A stretch of DNA of 64,000 bases. Source: Marinifilum_A sediminis (GTDB lineage Bacteria; Bacteroidota; Bacteroidia; Bacteroidales; Marinifilaceae). A program made the translations under genes and the position numbers. Shown here one piece after another: positions 34,589-42,986 of this stretch. The stretch is taken from the NCBI GenBank assembly GCA_947496465.1, contig CANMCX010000003.1, positions 1 through 64,000 on the forward strand, read 5' to 3'. Below the pieces are notes generated by a model, which worked only from the letters and a program-made list of their open reading frames with translations, had not been told where the DNA came from and searched no databases. Each line of letters begins with the position of its first letter. Position 1 is the first letter of the stretch.

Positions 34589-34618
34589 TTGACATTTGAA
34601 TAAATTAGCTTATATTTG
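34589..34618 (+). promoter_or_regulatory. Strong Bacteroidota-type promoter of the MATE leader
   Basis: TTG (34589-34591), exactly 19 bases, then TATATTTG (34611-34618) fits the Bacteroidota consensus without mismatch in the -7 box. The transcript would start near 34624, only about 10 bases before the first GGAGG. Confidence 0.65.
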
Positions 34619-34623
34619 TTGTA

Positions 34624-34917
34624 CTCAAAAACGGAGGAAAGCTATGAATACAATTGTCACATGTTCACCTTATACTTATAAAAGCTAATCCAGCTTAAGC
34701 TTTCCGTATTCACATTTACTTATTTTTTATTTGTAACGGAGGCGTAAGCCACCCGATACACTATTTCTATACACCTAAATTTTTGGAGGGAAAATTATGA
34801 ACAGATCATTTGATTGTTATGTGCAAACATCGGTATATGTGCCGGTAGCAACAGAAAATAATTTAAGAAAAAGAGAGAGATTAAACGAGTTAGTACAACA
34901 TTTTAAGCGAAAACGTA
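34624..34917 (+). promoter_or_regulatory. Structured leader RNA with three GGAGG motifs upstream of the MATE gene
   Basis: The leader holds GGAGG at 34633-34637, 34738-34742 and 34785-34790 (GGAGGG), unusual in Bacteroidota. The first and third sit six bases before ATGs (34644, 34797). ACGG/AAAGCT (34631-34643) can pair with AGCTTTCCGT (34698-34707), 10 bp with an AGG bulge, masking the first SD. The same AGCTTT can instead pair with AAAGCT (34681-34686) at the leader-peptide stop, so the two folds exclude each other. A third element is a hairpin with GGC/GCC closed by a GTAA (GNRA) loop at 34737-34755, which hides the second GGAGG. The layout suggests translation-coupled attenuation. Confidence 0.5.
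34644..34688 (+). CDS. Possible 14-residue leader peptide
   Basis: ATG at 34644 reads MNTIVTCSPYTYKS and stops at 34686-34688. A GGAGG with six-base spacing precedes it, strong for this phylum. Its stop codon lies on the 34681-34686 segment that competes for the anti-SD strand, as in ribosome-dependent attenuators. Two Tyr, one Pro and one Cys are near the end, so stalling there is imaginable. No homologue is recalled. Confidence 0.45.
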   Translation: MNTIVTCSPYTYKS

Positions 34918-34928
34918 ATGCGCCATAA
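34797..34928 (+). CDS. 43-residue small basic protein overlapping the MATE start
   Basis: ATG at 34797, with GGAGGG six bases before it, encodes a 43-residue peptide beginning MNRSFDCYVQTSVYVPVATE and ending HFKRKRNAP. The second half is very basic (NNLRKRERLN, KRKR). The stop at 34926-34928 lies 8 bases after the MATE ATG at 34918, in another frame, so the genes overlap by 11 bases and translation may be coupled. I recognise no family. The strong SD and the overlap argue for real translation. Confidence 0.5.
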   Translation: MNRSFDCYVQTSVYVPVATENNLRKRERLNELVQHFKRKRNAP

Positions 34929-36357
34929 TATCAATATAGAAGAAAGAGAAAATAATAAAGGTTTTAACCGCTTAGTATGGCTTTGGAGATTAATACAAGA
35001 AGCTTTATCGGGAGAAGAGAAGGATTACACCAATGGAAAAATAGGAAAAGCATTGTTTATGCTGGCTATTCCAATGGTGCTGGAAATGATTTTTGAATCG
35101 GTGTTTGCAGTTGCCGATATATTTTTCGTTTCCAAATTAGGCGATGATGCTGTTGCAACAGTTGGTATCACTGAATCGATTACAACAATAGTGTACGCAA
35201 TTGGTTTTGGATTATCGATGGCAACAACTGCTTTAGTTGCTAGAAGAATTGGTGAAAAGAAACCTGAGGAAGCTGCAAAAATATCTTTTCAGGCAATTGC
35301 AACAGGAGCTTTCGCATCCATATTCATTGCAATAATTGGAATATTTTATTCTCGTGATTTATTGGCTTTAATGGGAGCTAATGAAAATATCATTAACGGG
35401 ATGTCGGGGTATACTACTATTATTTTGGGTAGTAATATCATTATCATGTTGCTGTTCATCAACAATGCAATATTCCGATCGGCAGGAGATGCTGCTCTTT
35501 CGATGAGGGTTTTGATTGTAGCCAACTGTTTAAATATAATTTTAGATCCAATGTTGATTTTTGGTTTGGGACCAATTCCAGCTATGGGAGTGGAAGGTGC
35601 CGCCATTGCTACATCAATTGGACGAGGTCTTGCTGTTGTATATCAGTTTGTGATGTTGGCAAAAGGTAGCGGAAAGATTCATTTAAGAAGAGAACATATT
35701 CGCATTAAGCTTGATACGATTAAGCAATTAATTAATTTGTCAATTGGAGGAATAGGGCAAAATATTATTGCTACTTCAAGTTGGATAGGATTGATGAGGA
35801 TAATGGCTGAATTTGGGAGTGCCGCTATTGCAGGTTACACCATTGCAATTCGAATTCTGATTTTTATCCTTCTACCTTCATGGGGATTGAGTAATGCAGC
35901 TGCAACTTTAGTCGGTCAGAATTTAGGGGCAGAACAACCAGATCGTGCGGAACAATCAGTTTGGAAAGCTGGAAAAATAAATGTGATTTTTTTAGGACTA
36001 ATTGGAGTCGTATTTTTCCTGTTTCCAGGATTCTTTATCGAATTGTTTACCAAAGAACAAGCAATTGTTAGCAATGGAATTCAAGCTTTAAAAATTATCA
36101 GCCTTGGTTTTATTTTTTACGGATTGGGCATGGTATTGCTCAACTCGATAAATGGAGCCGGAGATACTAAAACTCCTACCTTACTGAATTTTATTAGTTT
36201 TTGGCTTATTGAAATACCTGTAGCTTATCTTTTAGCTATTCAGTTTGGATGGGATCAAAAAGGAGTATTCTATTCCATAATTATAGCAGAAATGTGCTTA
36301 ACCTTAATAGCCTTTGCATGGTTTAAACAGGGTAAATGGAAGTTGAAGAAGGTGTAA
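34918..36357 (+). CDS. MATE family multidrug/cation exporter (first copy)
   Basis: This 479-residue inner-membrane protein has about 12 transmembrane helices in two MatE repeats (about 40-200 and 265-430). It exports drugs or other organic cations in exchange for sodium or protons. Repeat one opens KALFMLAIPMVLEMIFESVF and contains GDAALSMRVLIVANCLNIILD followed by PMLIFGLGPIPAMGVEGAAIA, here cited by its parts PMLIFGLG and AMGVEGAAIA. The N-terminus has about 35 cytoplasmic residues (WLWRLIQEALSGEEKDYTNG) typical of Bacteroidota members. It is preceded by the unusual leader and small ORFs described separately and is followed by a terminator. The substrate is unknown. Confidence 0.93.
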   Translation: MRHNINIEERENNKGFNRLVWLWRLIQEALSGEEKDYTNGKIGKALFMLAIPMVLEMIFESVFAVADIFFVSKLGDDAVATVGITESITTIVYAIGFGLSMATTALVARRIGEKKPEEAAKISFQAIATGAFASIFIAIIGIFYSRDLLALMGANENIINGMSGYTTIILGSNIIIMLLFINNAIFRSAGDAALSMRVLIVANCLNIILDPMLIFGLGPIPAMGVEGAAIATSIGRGLAVVYQFVMLAKGSGKIHLRREHIRIKLDTIKQLINLSIGGIGQNIIATSSWIGLMRIMAEFGSAAIAGYTIAIRILIFILLPSWGLSNAAATLVGQNLGAEQPDRAEQSVWKAGKINVIFLGLIGVVFFLFPGFFIELFTKEQAIVSNGIQALKIISLGFIFYGLGMVLLNSINGAGDTKTPTLLNFISFWLIEIPVAYLLAIQFGWDQKGVFYSIIIAEMCLTLIAFAWFKQGKWKLKKV

Positions 36358-36378
36358 TAAATTACAAAATCCAAAAAA

Positions 36379-36495
36379 CAAATTCCAAAATCTCAAATTA
36401 GGAATTATAATATAGGCTTCATCAGTAAGTTTTGGCTTCTGATGGAGCTTTTTATGAAAATCTTAAAAAGTATGGACATTGAAGTTTGGAATTTG
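36379..36495. repeat. 11-bp inverted repeat flanking the MATE terminator
   Basis: CAAATTCCAAA (36379-36389) and TTTGGAATTTG (36485-36495) are exact inverse copies about 95 bases apart, on either side of the terminator hairpin. Both also have a nearby AATCTCAA or its complement. No transposase is near. Confidence 0.5.
36416..36453 (+). terminator. Terminator of the first MATE gene
   Basis: GCTTCATCAG (36416-36425) pairs with CTGATGGAGC (36439-36448), one G-U pair, and is followed by TTTTT. Confidence 0.8.
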
Positions 36496-36510
36496 ATCCT
36501 TGAGATTTCA

Positions 36511-36975
36511 TTATTCCCAATCGCCAGCTTGTTTGCCAGTTAGTTGTTTGATATTTAGTTTCAGGATTAAAATATGATCAACAGCTTTAGAATTGTATTC
36601 ATTGTTTAATTTCCCTGAATGTTCCATTAATATATTTAACCCGTGAATTTTGTCAGAGAATTCGGTGAGAATTTCAATTTCGCCTACACCAACAACCGAA
36701 CGATATTTGGTAGTCCATTTGCAGGATTCTTCATGTTTGATAATTTCACTACCATATTCAATTTGAAAACTTACCTTGTTATTGGCTTTGAGCAAGTCAA
36801 TTTTTTTACCTGCTTTGGCACAATGTATATATAATGCATTGTTCGAATAGCCGTAGTTTAACGCAACAATATAAGGGTATTCATTGTCATTAATGGCAAT
36901 TCGGCAAACGGTTGATTTAATTAGAATTTCTTCAAGAAGTTTTTGATCCGTTATTTCTCTTTCTTTTCTTCGCAT
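36511..36975 (-). CDS. Pyridoxamine 5'-phosphate oxidase-like flavoprotein (NimA type)
   Basis: This 154-residue split-barrel flavin-binding protein has the early motif CRIAINDNEYPYIVALNYGY and the middle strand ALYIHCAKAGKKIDLLKAN, as in the Nim/pyridoxamine-oxidase-like group, and CKWTTKYRSVVGVGEIEIL in the C-terminal half. Some relatives reduce nitroimidazoles and give resistance; most have no assigned role. Nothing here proves resistance. It is a single minus-strand gene. Confidence 0.85.
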   Translation of the reverse strand: MRRKEREITDQKLLEEILIKSTVCRIAINDNEYPYIVALNYGYSNNALYIHCAKAGKKIDLLKANNKVSFQIEYGSEIIKHEESCKWTTKYRSVVGVGEIEILTEFSDKIHGLNILMEHSGKLNNEYNSKAVDHILILKLNIKQLTGKQAGDWE

Positions 36976-37032
36976 GATAGTAGAATTGGGTTTATGCGAA
37001 AATAATATTCCTAATTGAAGAGTTCAAGCTGA

Positions 37033-37491
37033 TTATAAAATACTAGTATCTATTTTGACGGTATAAAATCCAGAGGTATTTGAAATCCCATATTCATGAC
37101 TGCTTATATCAAACTCTAAAGTCAAGTAAAAGCTGCAACAATCTTCATATTGTTCTTCGTTGTGTAATTTTAAGTCAATTTCAAGATCGTCACCAACTAG
37201 AATGCGATAAGTATGTAATCCAGTATTCCAACCAATTTCAGATAAATCAATGAGATTGACAGCATTTTCTGTTATAAATGTAAAATTAACCGATTGATTG
37301 TTTTCATTTTTAATATTGATATCTTCAGGTTGAAAAGTTCCATTGGTAAATAAGTTTTCATTTGTTTCCGTATCAATAAGTTTCAGAATTGTTGGATTAG
37401 GAGGCGTATTGCATAAAATACCATCACAGTCATTCTTATCACAAGCATATAAAAATACTAATAGACAAAGGATAAGGTTTGTTGTTTTCAT
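37033..37491 (-). CDS. Small lipoprotein of unknown function
   Basis: This 152-residue protein has a short hydrophobic N-terminus ending in LYAC (Cys17), a lipobox, followed by an aspartate-rich start of the mature chain (DKNDCDGILCNTPPNP), a common outer-membrane export signal in Bacteroidota. The rest is a beta-rich domain with several cysteines (CDGILC, EDCCSFYL). I recognise no family. It stands alone, 96 bases upstream of the histidine kinase stop on the same strand. Confidence 0.75.
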   Translation of the reverse strand: MKTTNLILCLLVFLYACDKNDCDGILCNTPPNPTILKLIDTETNENLFTNGTFQPEDINIKNENNQSVNFTFITENAVNLIDLSEIGWNTGLHTYRILVGDDLEIDLKLHNEEQYEDCCSFYLTLEFDISSHEYGISNTSGFYTVKIDTSIL

Positions 37492-37587
37492 GGGATTTAA
37501 CTTTTAGGTTCAAGGAGTAGATGCAAACTTATTGTAAAGGTTGCTTAAAAGAATCATAAAAATACAACTGTTTATTTACTATTGGTT

Positions 37588-39549
37588 TTAATTCAGATGT
37601 TTTTGAACAATTTGAGTGAATACTCGTGTTGTTATTGGTTTGGCAATATAATCATTACATCCTGCTTCAATAGCTTTCCTTTTATCCTCGCTCATGGCAT
37701 AAGCTGTTTGCGCTATAACTGGAACCGTTTTATTGGTTTTACGAATTTCTTTGGTTGCCTGAAATCCATTCATAACTGGCATTCTTATGTCCATTAAAAT
37801 TAAATCAATTAGAACTCCTCTTTGAATCAACTCTACAGCATCTTTTCCATTTTTAGAATGCAATACTTTAAAGTGATGCATGTTGAGTAAATCTCTTAAA
37901 TAGATGTAATTCGACAACTCATCTTCTACAATAAGAATGGTTTTACCACTGGCTATTAGAATGAGTTCATTATCATTCTTAGGGCTAAATTTCTCATTTG
38001 ATAATGCCGGAAGATAGGGTATAGTGAAATAAAATTTTGAACCTTTTTCTTCTTCGGATTCGACCCTAATATTTCCACCAAAAAGATCTATGATTCCCTT
38101 TGCAATGGCAAGACCTAATCCAGTACCCGTTGGAAGATTTGAATTTTGAAGATCGGTTTGTCTGAAACGCTCAAAAATAATCTGATGATATTTTTTAGGA
38201 ATACCTATACCTGTATCGCTAACAAAAAACTCAATCTGGTTATTTTTGATTTTGTAACCAATTGTAATTTTTCCAAAATCGGTGAATTTTAATGCATTTT
38301 CGATTAGGTTGGAAATGACTTGAGTTAATCTTGTTGTATCTGTAGAAATGTAACTTGAGGTGTTTTCCAGGGCATTATCTGAAATAATTTCAATTTCTTT
38401 ATTTGAGTTCGCTATAGAAAACTGATTTTTTAAATCTTCGATTAGCTTATTTAAATTACAAATTTCATAGTTTAAGGAGAATTGACCTGCTTCAATCTTT
38501 GAAATGTCAACTATGTCAGATATAATAGTCAATAACCGTTGTCCTCCTGCATTAATCATGTCCAGATATATTTCCTTTTTTTTCTTGGGTAAACTATCAG
38601 ATCTTAGGAATTCAGAAAACCCTAAAACCGAATTTAAGGGAGTTCTAATTTCGTGTGACATGTTTGCGAGAAAGGCAGTTTTTAGTTGTTCACTTTCCTC
38701 GGCTTTTTCCTTTGCTTCCTTTAATTCAGCAGTTCTCAATTCAATTTTACGATCTAGTTCTTTATTAAATTCATCGAGATTTTGATACGCTAATTGTAAT
38801 TTTTTTGAACTCGCAGCAAGTATTTCTTGTTCGCTTTTACCTAAAATATTTTCATCGATATCATTATTCTTTCTTAGAATGGACGCAATTTCTTTAATAA
38901 ATTTATGAATAGGTTTAGATATGCTTCGAGAGATAAAAAAGGCTGTAATTGCACTCAGTAGCAGTAATAGAGAAATACTAATGGTCAGCATGATGATGCC
39001 TTTGTGCTCTGCCGAAAGAGTATTTTGATAAAACTCATCGGCTTTGTTCTGAGCAAAATCGGTAAGTAGTTTAGTTTTTTCGAAGAGTTGATTTACATGA
39101 AATGCTCCACGACCTGTTGTAATATCTGCAGCACGATCGTCGTGTCCACCTTTTTTTAATAGAATAACCTCATTTCGTATTTTTTCCCAATCTTTATATG
39201 CTTGATAAGTATCGTTAACAATTTCCTGATCTCCTAAAAAACGATTTTCGACAATTTTAAAGGATTCATAAATCTGATGATCATACTTATCTATAATTAA
39301 AATAGATTCGTATAGTTGTTCGTCATTTTTTGCCAAAACAATATCTTTCATCGATCGATGAATGGCATTTATACTGATGTTTATATCACGAACAGAGTTG
39401 CTTACAGCTAATGGGTGTTGATAAATGGCTTCGGTATGACTTCTAATATTTCTTAATTCGATAAAAGAGATAGCCCCAATAATAAAACTAAATATTAGGA
39501 TAATCGAAAATCCAATAATTAATCTGGTTTGGAATTTAAATCTCTTCAT
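37588..39549 (-). CDS. Membrane hybrid histidine kinase with MCP-type four-helix sensor
   Basis: This is a 653-residue kinase. Transmembrane helix one (about 9-29, LIIGFSIILIFSFIIGAISF), a periplasmic four-helix bundle of about 155 residues and helix two (about 187-207, IIMLTISISLLLLLSAITAF) form the sensor. A HAMP-like linker and a coiled coil lead to HisKA with H299 in MSHEIRTPLNS, then an ATPase domain (NLIENALKFT, DTGIGI, GLGLAIA) and a C-terminal receiver with D587 (LMDIRMPVMNG) and TAYAM, AKPI. The domain set resembles the 1449-4355 kinase but adds membrane sensing. No cognate regulator is adjacent. Confidence 0.94.
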   Translation of the reverse strand: MKRFKFQTRLIIGFSIILIFSFIIGAISFIELRNIRSHTEAIYQHPLAVSNSVRDINISINAIHRSMKDIVLAKNDEQLYESILIIDKYDHQIYESFKIVENRFLGDQEIVNDTYQAYKDWEKIRNEVILLKKGGHDDRAADITTGRGAFHVNQLFEKTKLLTDFAQNKADEFYQNTLSAEHKGIIMLTISISLLLLLSAITAFFISRSISKPIHKFIKEIASILRKNNDIDENILGKSEQEILAASSKKLQLAYQNLDEFNKELDRKIELRTAELKEAKEKAEESEQLKTAFLANMSHEIRTPLNSVLGFSEFLRSDSLPKKKKEIYLDMINAGGQRLLTIISDIVDISKIEAGQFSLNYEICNLNKLIEDLKNQFSIANSNKEIEIISDNALENTSSYISTDTTRLTQVISNLIENALKFTDFGKITIGYKIKNNQIEFFVSDTGIGIPKKYHQIIFERFRQTDLQNSNLPTGTGLGLAIAKGIIDLFGGNIRVESEEEKGSKFYFTIPYLPALSNEKFSPKNDNELILIASGKTILIVEDELSNYIYLRDLLNMHHFKVLHSKNGKDAVELIQRGVLIDLILMDIRMPVMNGFQATKEIRKTNKTVPVIAQTAYAMSEDKRKAIEAGCNDYIAKPITTRVFTQIVQKHLN

Positions 39550-39695
39550 AATTAAATAGGGCTTTAGTAAATTTAAGTCGATACAGATTATCTAGAGTTT
39601 TGGGTACGTGGTTTTATTATGTGTTGGTTAAAACTAAGATAACCAATAGGCTAGAGAAAAACAAGTTTGTTTTTGAACTATAATAATAAACTATT

Positions 39696-39732
39696 GTAAA
39701 AAAGAAAAGCTCCAGACCTGTTGGTATGAAGC
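39696..39732 (-). terminator. Terminator of the RlmD gene
   Basis: On the minus strand GCTTCATACC pairs with GGTCTGGAGC (39732-39723, 39718-39709, one mismatch and one G-U) followed by TTTTC and a T run, 22 bases past the stop at 39754. Confidence 0.75.
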
Positions 39733-39753
39733 TTCTTTCTATAGTATTTTACT

Positions 39754-41163
39754 TTATCTCTTCTCTAACTGCACAATATTTTCCACATGATGTGTATGTG
39801 GAAACATGTCAACAGCTTGTACTTTGGTTACTTTGTAGGCTTCGTCCATTAAAGCCAAATCGCGAGCCTGAGTTGCAGAATTACAACTAACGTAAACAAT
39901 TCGTTTTGGAGCTGCGTGCAAAATGGTTTCTACAACATCAGCATGCATTCCTGCACGAGGAGGATCAACAATTATTGTATCTGGTTCTCCGTGTAATTCG
40001 ATAAATTCACGAGTTAGCACATTTTTCATATCACCAGCAAAGAATTCTGTATTGTCAATGCCATTGATTTTAGAATTCTCCTTAGCATCTTCAATAGCTT
40101 CAGGAACATATTCAATACCAATTACTTTCTTGGCTTGTTTTGCAACAAAATTAGCGATAGTACCAGTTCCTGTATATAAGTCGTAAACAACCTCATTACC
40201 TGTTAATTCTGCAAAATCACGAGTTTTGCAATACAAATTATAAGCTTGTTCCGAGTTGGTTTGGTAGAAAGATTTAGGTCCAATCTTGAACTTTAAATCT
40301 TCCATTTGTTCAAAAATATGATCTTTACCTTTGAATAGAATTACATCCTGATCGGTTATCGAATCATTTGCTTTCTCATTAATGATATACATTAATGAAG
40401 TAATCTCAGGGAATTTATCAGCAAGGTGATTAAGTAGAGCTTCGCGCTTTTCAACATCTTCGTGATAAAAAACAACGATTATCATATTCTCACCAGTAGA
40501 TGAAGTTCTGATTACCAAAGTTCTAAGAAATCCATTTTGATTTCTGATATCAAAAAAGCTTAAATCATTTGCAAAGGCAAATTCTTTAATTGCTAAACGA
40601 ACAGCATTCGATGGTTCTGGTTGAAGATGACATTTATTGATATCAACAACCTTATCGAATAATTTTGGAACATGAAATCCTACAGCAGGTGTTCTTTCTA
40701 TTTCTTCAGCACTAGCTATTTCTTCGTTGGTTAAATATCTCTTATTCGAAAAAGTATATTCAAGTTTATTACGATAAAATTCAGTTTTTTCGGAAGGGAA
40801 AATATCACAAACATTTGATAATTCAACTTTTCCGATTCTTTCTAAGTTATCAACAACTTCCTGTTGCTTGAATTTAAGTTGTTCCTCGTAAGGTAGATTT
40901 TGCCACTTACAGCCTCCACAAACACCAAAATGTTCGCAAAAAGCATCTTTTTTAAGTGGAGAATGCTCATGAAAGAAAACCGGATGTCCTTCCATATAAT
41001 TTTTGCGTTTTTTTGTAACCTGTACATCAACAACATCGCCAGGAATAGCGTTTGTAACAAACAATACTTTATCCTCAATTTTAGCAATGGCCTTACCTTC
41101 GGCGGCTAACTTCTCAATTTTAACGCTTTCCAGAAGCGGTTTCCTGTTTCTTTTTCTGCCCAC
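39754..41163 (-). CDS. rlmD: 23S rRNA (uracil-C5)-methyltransferase RlmD type
   Basis: This 469-residue SAM-dependent enzyme methylates C5 of a uridine in 23S rRNA. A TRAM domain (about 10-65) is followed by the iron-sulfur cysteines CEHFGVCGGCKW (C77, C83, C86 approximately) and a central domain. The methyltransferase motifs are VYDLYTGTGTIANFVAKQAK (cited as DLYTGTGTI), VDPPRAGMH and VSCNSATQ with the catalytic Cys. It is monocistronic on the minus strand. RlmD, RlmC and RlmCD forms are not distinguishable by eye. Confidence 0.92.
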   Translation of the reverse strand: MGRKRNRKPLLESVKIEKLAAEGKAIAKIEDKVLFVTNAIPGDVVDVQVTKKRKNYMEGHPVFFHEHSPLKKDAFCEHFGVCGGCKWQNLPYEEQLKFKQQEVVDNLERIGKVELSNVCDIFPSEKTEFYRNKLEYTFSNKRYLTNEEIASAEEIERTPAVGFHVPKLFDKVVDINKCHLQPEPSNAVRLAIKEFAFANDLSFFDIRNQNGFLRTLVIRTSSTGENMIIVVFYHEDVEKREALLNHLADKFPEITSLMYIINEKANDSITDQDVILFKGKDHIFEQMEDLKFKIGPKSFYQTNSEQAYNLYCKTRDFAELTGNEVVYDLYTGTGTIANFVAKQAKKVIGIEYVPEAIEDAKENSKINGIDNTEFFAGDMKNVLTREFIELHGEPDTIIVDPPRAGMHADVVETILHAAPKRIVYVSCNSATQARDLALMDEAYKVTKVQAVDMFPHTHHVENIVQLEKR

Positions 41164-41197
41164 TTGTCGTAATTTTTAATTTGGGCACAAAGATATA

Positions 41198-41246
41198 AAA
41201 AGTCCATCAGTCTAAAAGTCCAAGAGTTGAAAAGTCAAACAGTTCG
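41198..41246. repeat. Three 16-bp imperfect direct repeats upstream of the glycosidase-like gene
   Basis: AAAAGTCCA-like units start at 41198, 41214 and 41230, with strict 16-base steps: AAAAGTCCATCAGTCT, AAAAGTCCAAGAGTTG and AAAAGTCAAACAGTTC. They lie in the gap between the RlmD start and the next plus-strand gene. Confidence 0.7.
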
Positions 41247-41365
41247 ATAAAAAAAATGAAATTGCGATTGTAGCGCACGAATGAATTTATGATTCTACAT
41301 TCATTATATTTTATATCTTTATCGGGTATTCCAAAAGCCACATTTCAATTTTTTATAAACGTACT

Positions 41366-42481
41366 ATGTATAAGTTACTTGCTGTTTGCAGTTTGTTCTT
41401 GTTGATGTCTTGCAGTACCAAACAGTCAACAAAAGTTCCATGTTTTGCCTGGATTGGTGGACCCGGAGAAGCTACCGATACTGAATTATCGGAGAATTTT
41501 AAGGATTTAAAAGAAAAGGGAATTGATGGATTAATGTACAATGGAGGACATGATCCCGCTGTTTATCAAAGAGTAGGAAAAATTGCTAAAGCAGCAGGTC
41601 TCGAATTTCATACCTGGATACCTACAATGGTACAAGGTAGAGATAAAAATATTCCTGCCGAATTGTATGCTGTAAATGGTAATGGTGAATCGGCCTACGA
41701 TAAACCTGCATTTGTCGATCATTATACATTTTTGTGTCCAAACAAAGATGAAGTATATCAATACTTATCAAATTTATATGTGAGCATAGCTAAATTGCCT
41801 GAAGTTGACGGCGTACATTTGGATTACATTCGTTTCCCGGATGTAATTTTAGCTAAAGGTTTGTGGGAAAAGTACGATTTGGTGATGGATAAAGAATATC
41901 CTGAATTTGATTATTGCTATTGCGATAAGTGTAAGGCTGATTTCAAGGTAAAAACGGGAATCGAAATTACAGATCAGGCAGAAGCTCGTGAATCACAAGA
42001 ATGGAAGCAATTTCGTCAGGATTTAATTACTAAAATGGTAAACAGATTGGTAGAGGATGTGCACCGTCAAGGAAAAGATATTACTGCTGCTGTATTTCCT
42101 GGACCTCATTCTCATGCAGTTAAAATGGTTCGTCAGGAATGGGATAAGTGGAATTTAGATGCTTTTTTACCAATGAACTATAATGATTTCTATCTGGAAG
42201 GAACTGAATGGGTTGGTAAAATGTGTAAGGAATCAACACATAGTTTGAACGGAGAAAAACCTGTTTACAGTGGTTTGTTCATTTGTCCTAAGCCAGATTC
42301 GAAAGCGAAAGAAGCTGATCCTGAAAATCATGGTTTATTACCTGAAGAGTTGGGAGATGCTATTCGTGAATCAATGGAAAATGGTGCTACAGGTATTTGC
42401 TTGTTTACTCCAGGAAGAATGACAGATGAGCACTGGGTTGAATTTGAAAAAGCCATTCATAAAGAATATTTGAAAAAATAA
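41366..42481 (+). CDS. Family 10-like glycosyl hydrolase lipoprotein (GHL10-type)
   Basis: This is a 371-residue exported lipoprotein with a lipobox LLMSC (Cys16). The TIM-barrel part shows LKEKGIDGLMYNGGHDPAVY, EFHTWIPTMVQG, then VDGVHLDYIRFPDVI, the D-G-x-H-L-D-Y-x-R-F-P motif of the GHL10/DUF187 group. A CYCDKCKADF cysteine cluster follows, then AAVFPGPHSHAVKM, LDAFLPMNYNDFY and GICLFTPGRM. It probably acts on a carbohydrate at the cell surface; the linkage is unknown. It is monocistronic with a terminator shared with the next gene. Confidence 0.9.
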   Translation: MYKLLAVCSLFLLMSCSTKQSTKVPCFAWIGGPGEATDTELSENFKDLKEKGIDGLMYNGGHDPAVYQRVGKIAKAAGLEFHTWIPTMVQGRDKNIPAELYAVNGNGESAYDKPAFVDHYTFLCPNKDEVYQYLSNLYVSIAKLPEVDGVHLDYIRFPDVILAKGLWEKYDLVMDKEYPEFDYCYCDKCKADFKVKTGIEITDQAEARESQEWKQFRQDLITKMVNRLVEDVHRQGKDITAAVFPGPHSHAVKMVRQEWDKWNLDAFLPMNYNDFYLEGTEWVGKMCKESTHSLNGEKPVYSGLFICPKPDSKAKEADPENHGLLPEELGDAIRESMENGATGICLFTPGRMTDEHWVEFEKAIHKEYLKK

Positions 42482-42508
42482 TCCACCTCTAGTGAGATGG
42501 ACCAATTA

Positions 42509-42541
42509 AATGAGAATTCCTTTTTGGAGTTCTCATTTTTT
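42509..42541. terminator. Terminator between the GHL10-type and STAS-like genes
   Basis: AATGAGAATTCC (42509-42520) pairs with GGAGTTCTCATT (42526-42537), one G-U, and ends in T's. It can terminate both converging genes, whose stops lie at 42481 and 42540. Confidence 0.85.
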
Positions 42542-42986
42542 ATGAAGCTTTTTTGTGTTGATTTATTTGATTTAAACTGTCGAGAGTCTTTTTAATAGTT
42601 TCTTTACTCGCTTTTGTGTTTAGCCAATTAATCGCAGAATCAGTAGAACTGAATATCTTTATTGATTTGTTAAGATGTTTGACTCCTTCAATGAACATCA
42701 TGGTTTGCACCACCTGATCTGGAGTATCAGTAACTACAGCAACCTGATCGACTGTTTTATAAATATTTTTGTTTAGAAAGAAATTGGTGTATAGTTTACT
42801 TTCATCTACTGACGCTTTAATTTTTACTTTTCTAGCATCTAATAAGATACAAATAGGTTGATCTGAGTTTATATTTGCAAATGCTTGTTGAAACTCACTA
42901 ATTAACTCACGACGCACAACTTCCCCTTTACAAACTTTTATTAACAGTTTGTGATCCTTCAAGTAGGAGTACTTTATAAATTTCAT
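42540..42986 (-). CDS. STAS/SpoIIAA-like small protein
   Basis: This 148-residue cytoplasmic protein reads as an alternating beta-alpha fold: KFIKYSYLKDHKLLIKVCKGEV, CILLDARKVKIKA, VDQVAVVTDTPDQVVQTMMF, IKIFSSTDSAINWLN. The fold and length resemble the SpoIIAA-like/STAS-SEC14 domain group, whose members are signalling or stress adaptors. I do not see a kinase or phosphatase partner. It is divergent from the orphan AAA ATPase, which starts 182 bases away; a link is only positional. Confidence 0.6.
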   Translation of the reverse strand: MKFIKYSYLKDHKLLIKVCKGEVVRRELISEFQQAFANINSDQPICILLDARKVKIKASVDESKLYTNFFLNKNIYKTVDQVAVVTDTPDQVVQTMMFIEGVKHLNKSIKIFSSTDSAINWLNTKASKETIKKTLDSLNQINQHKKAS

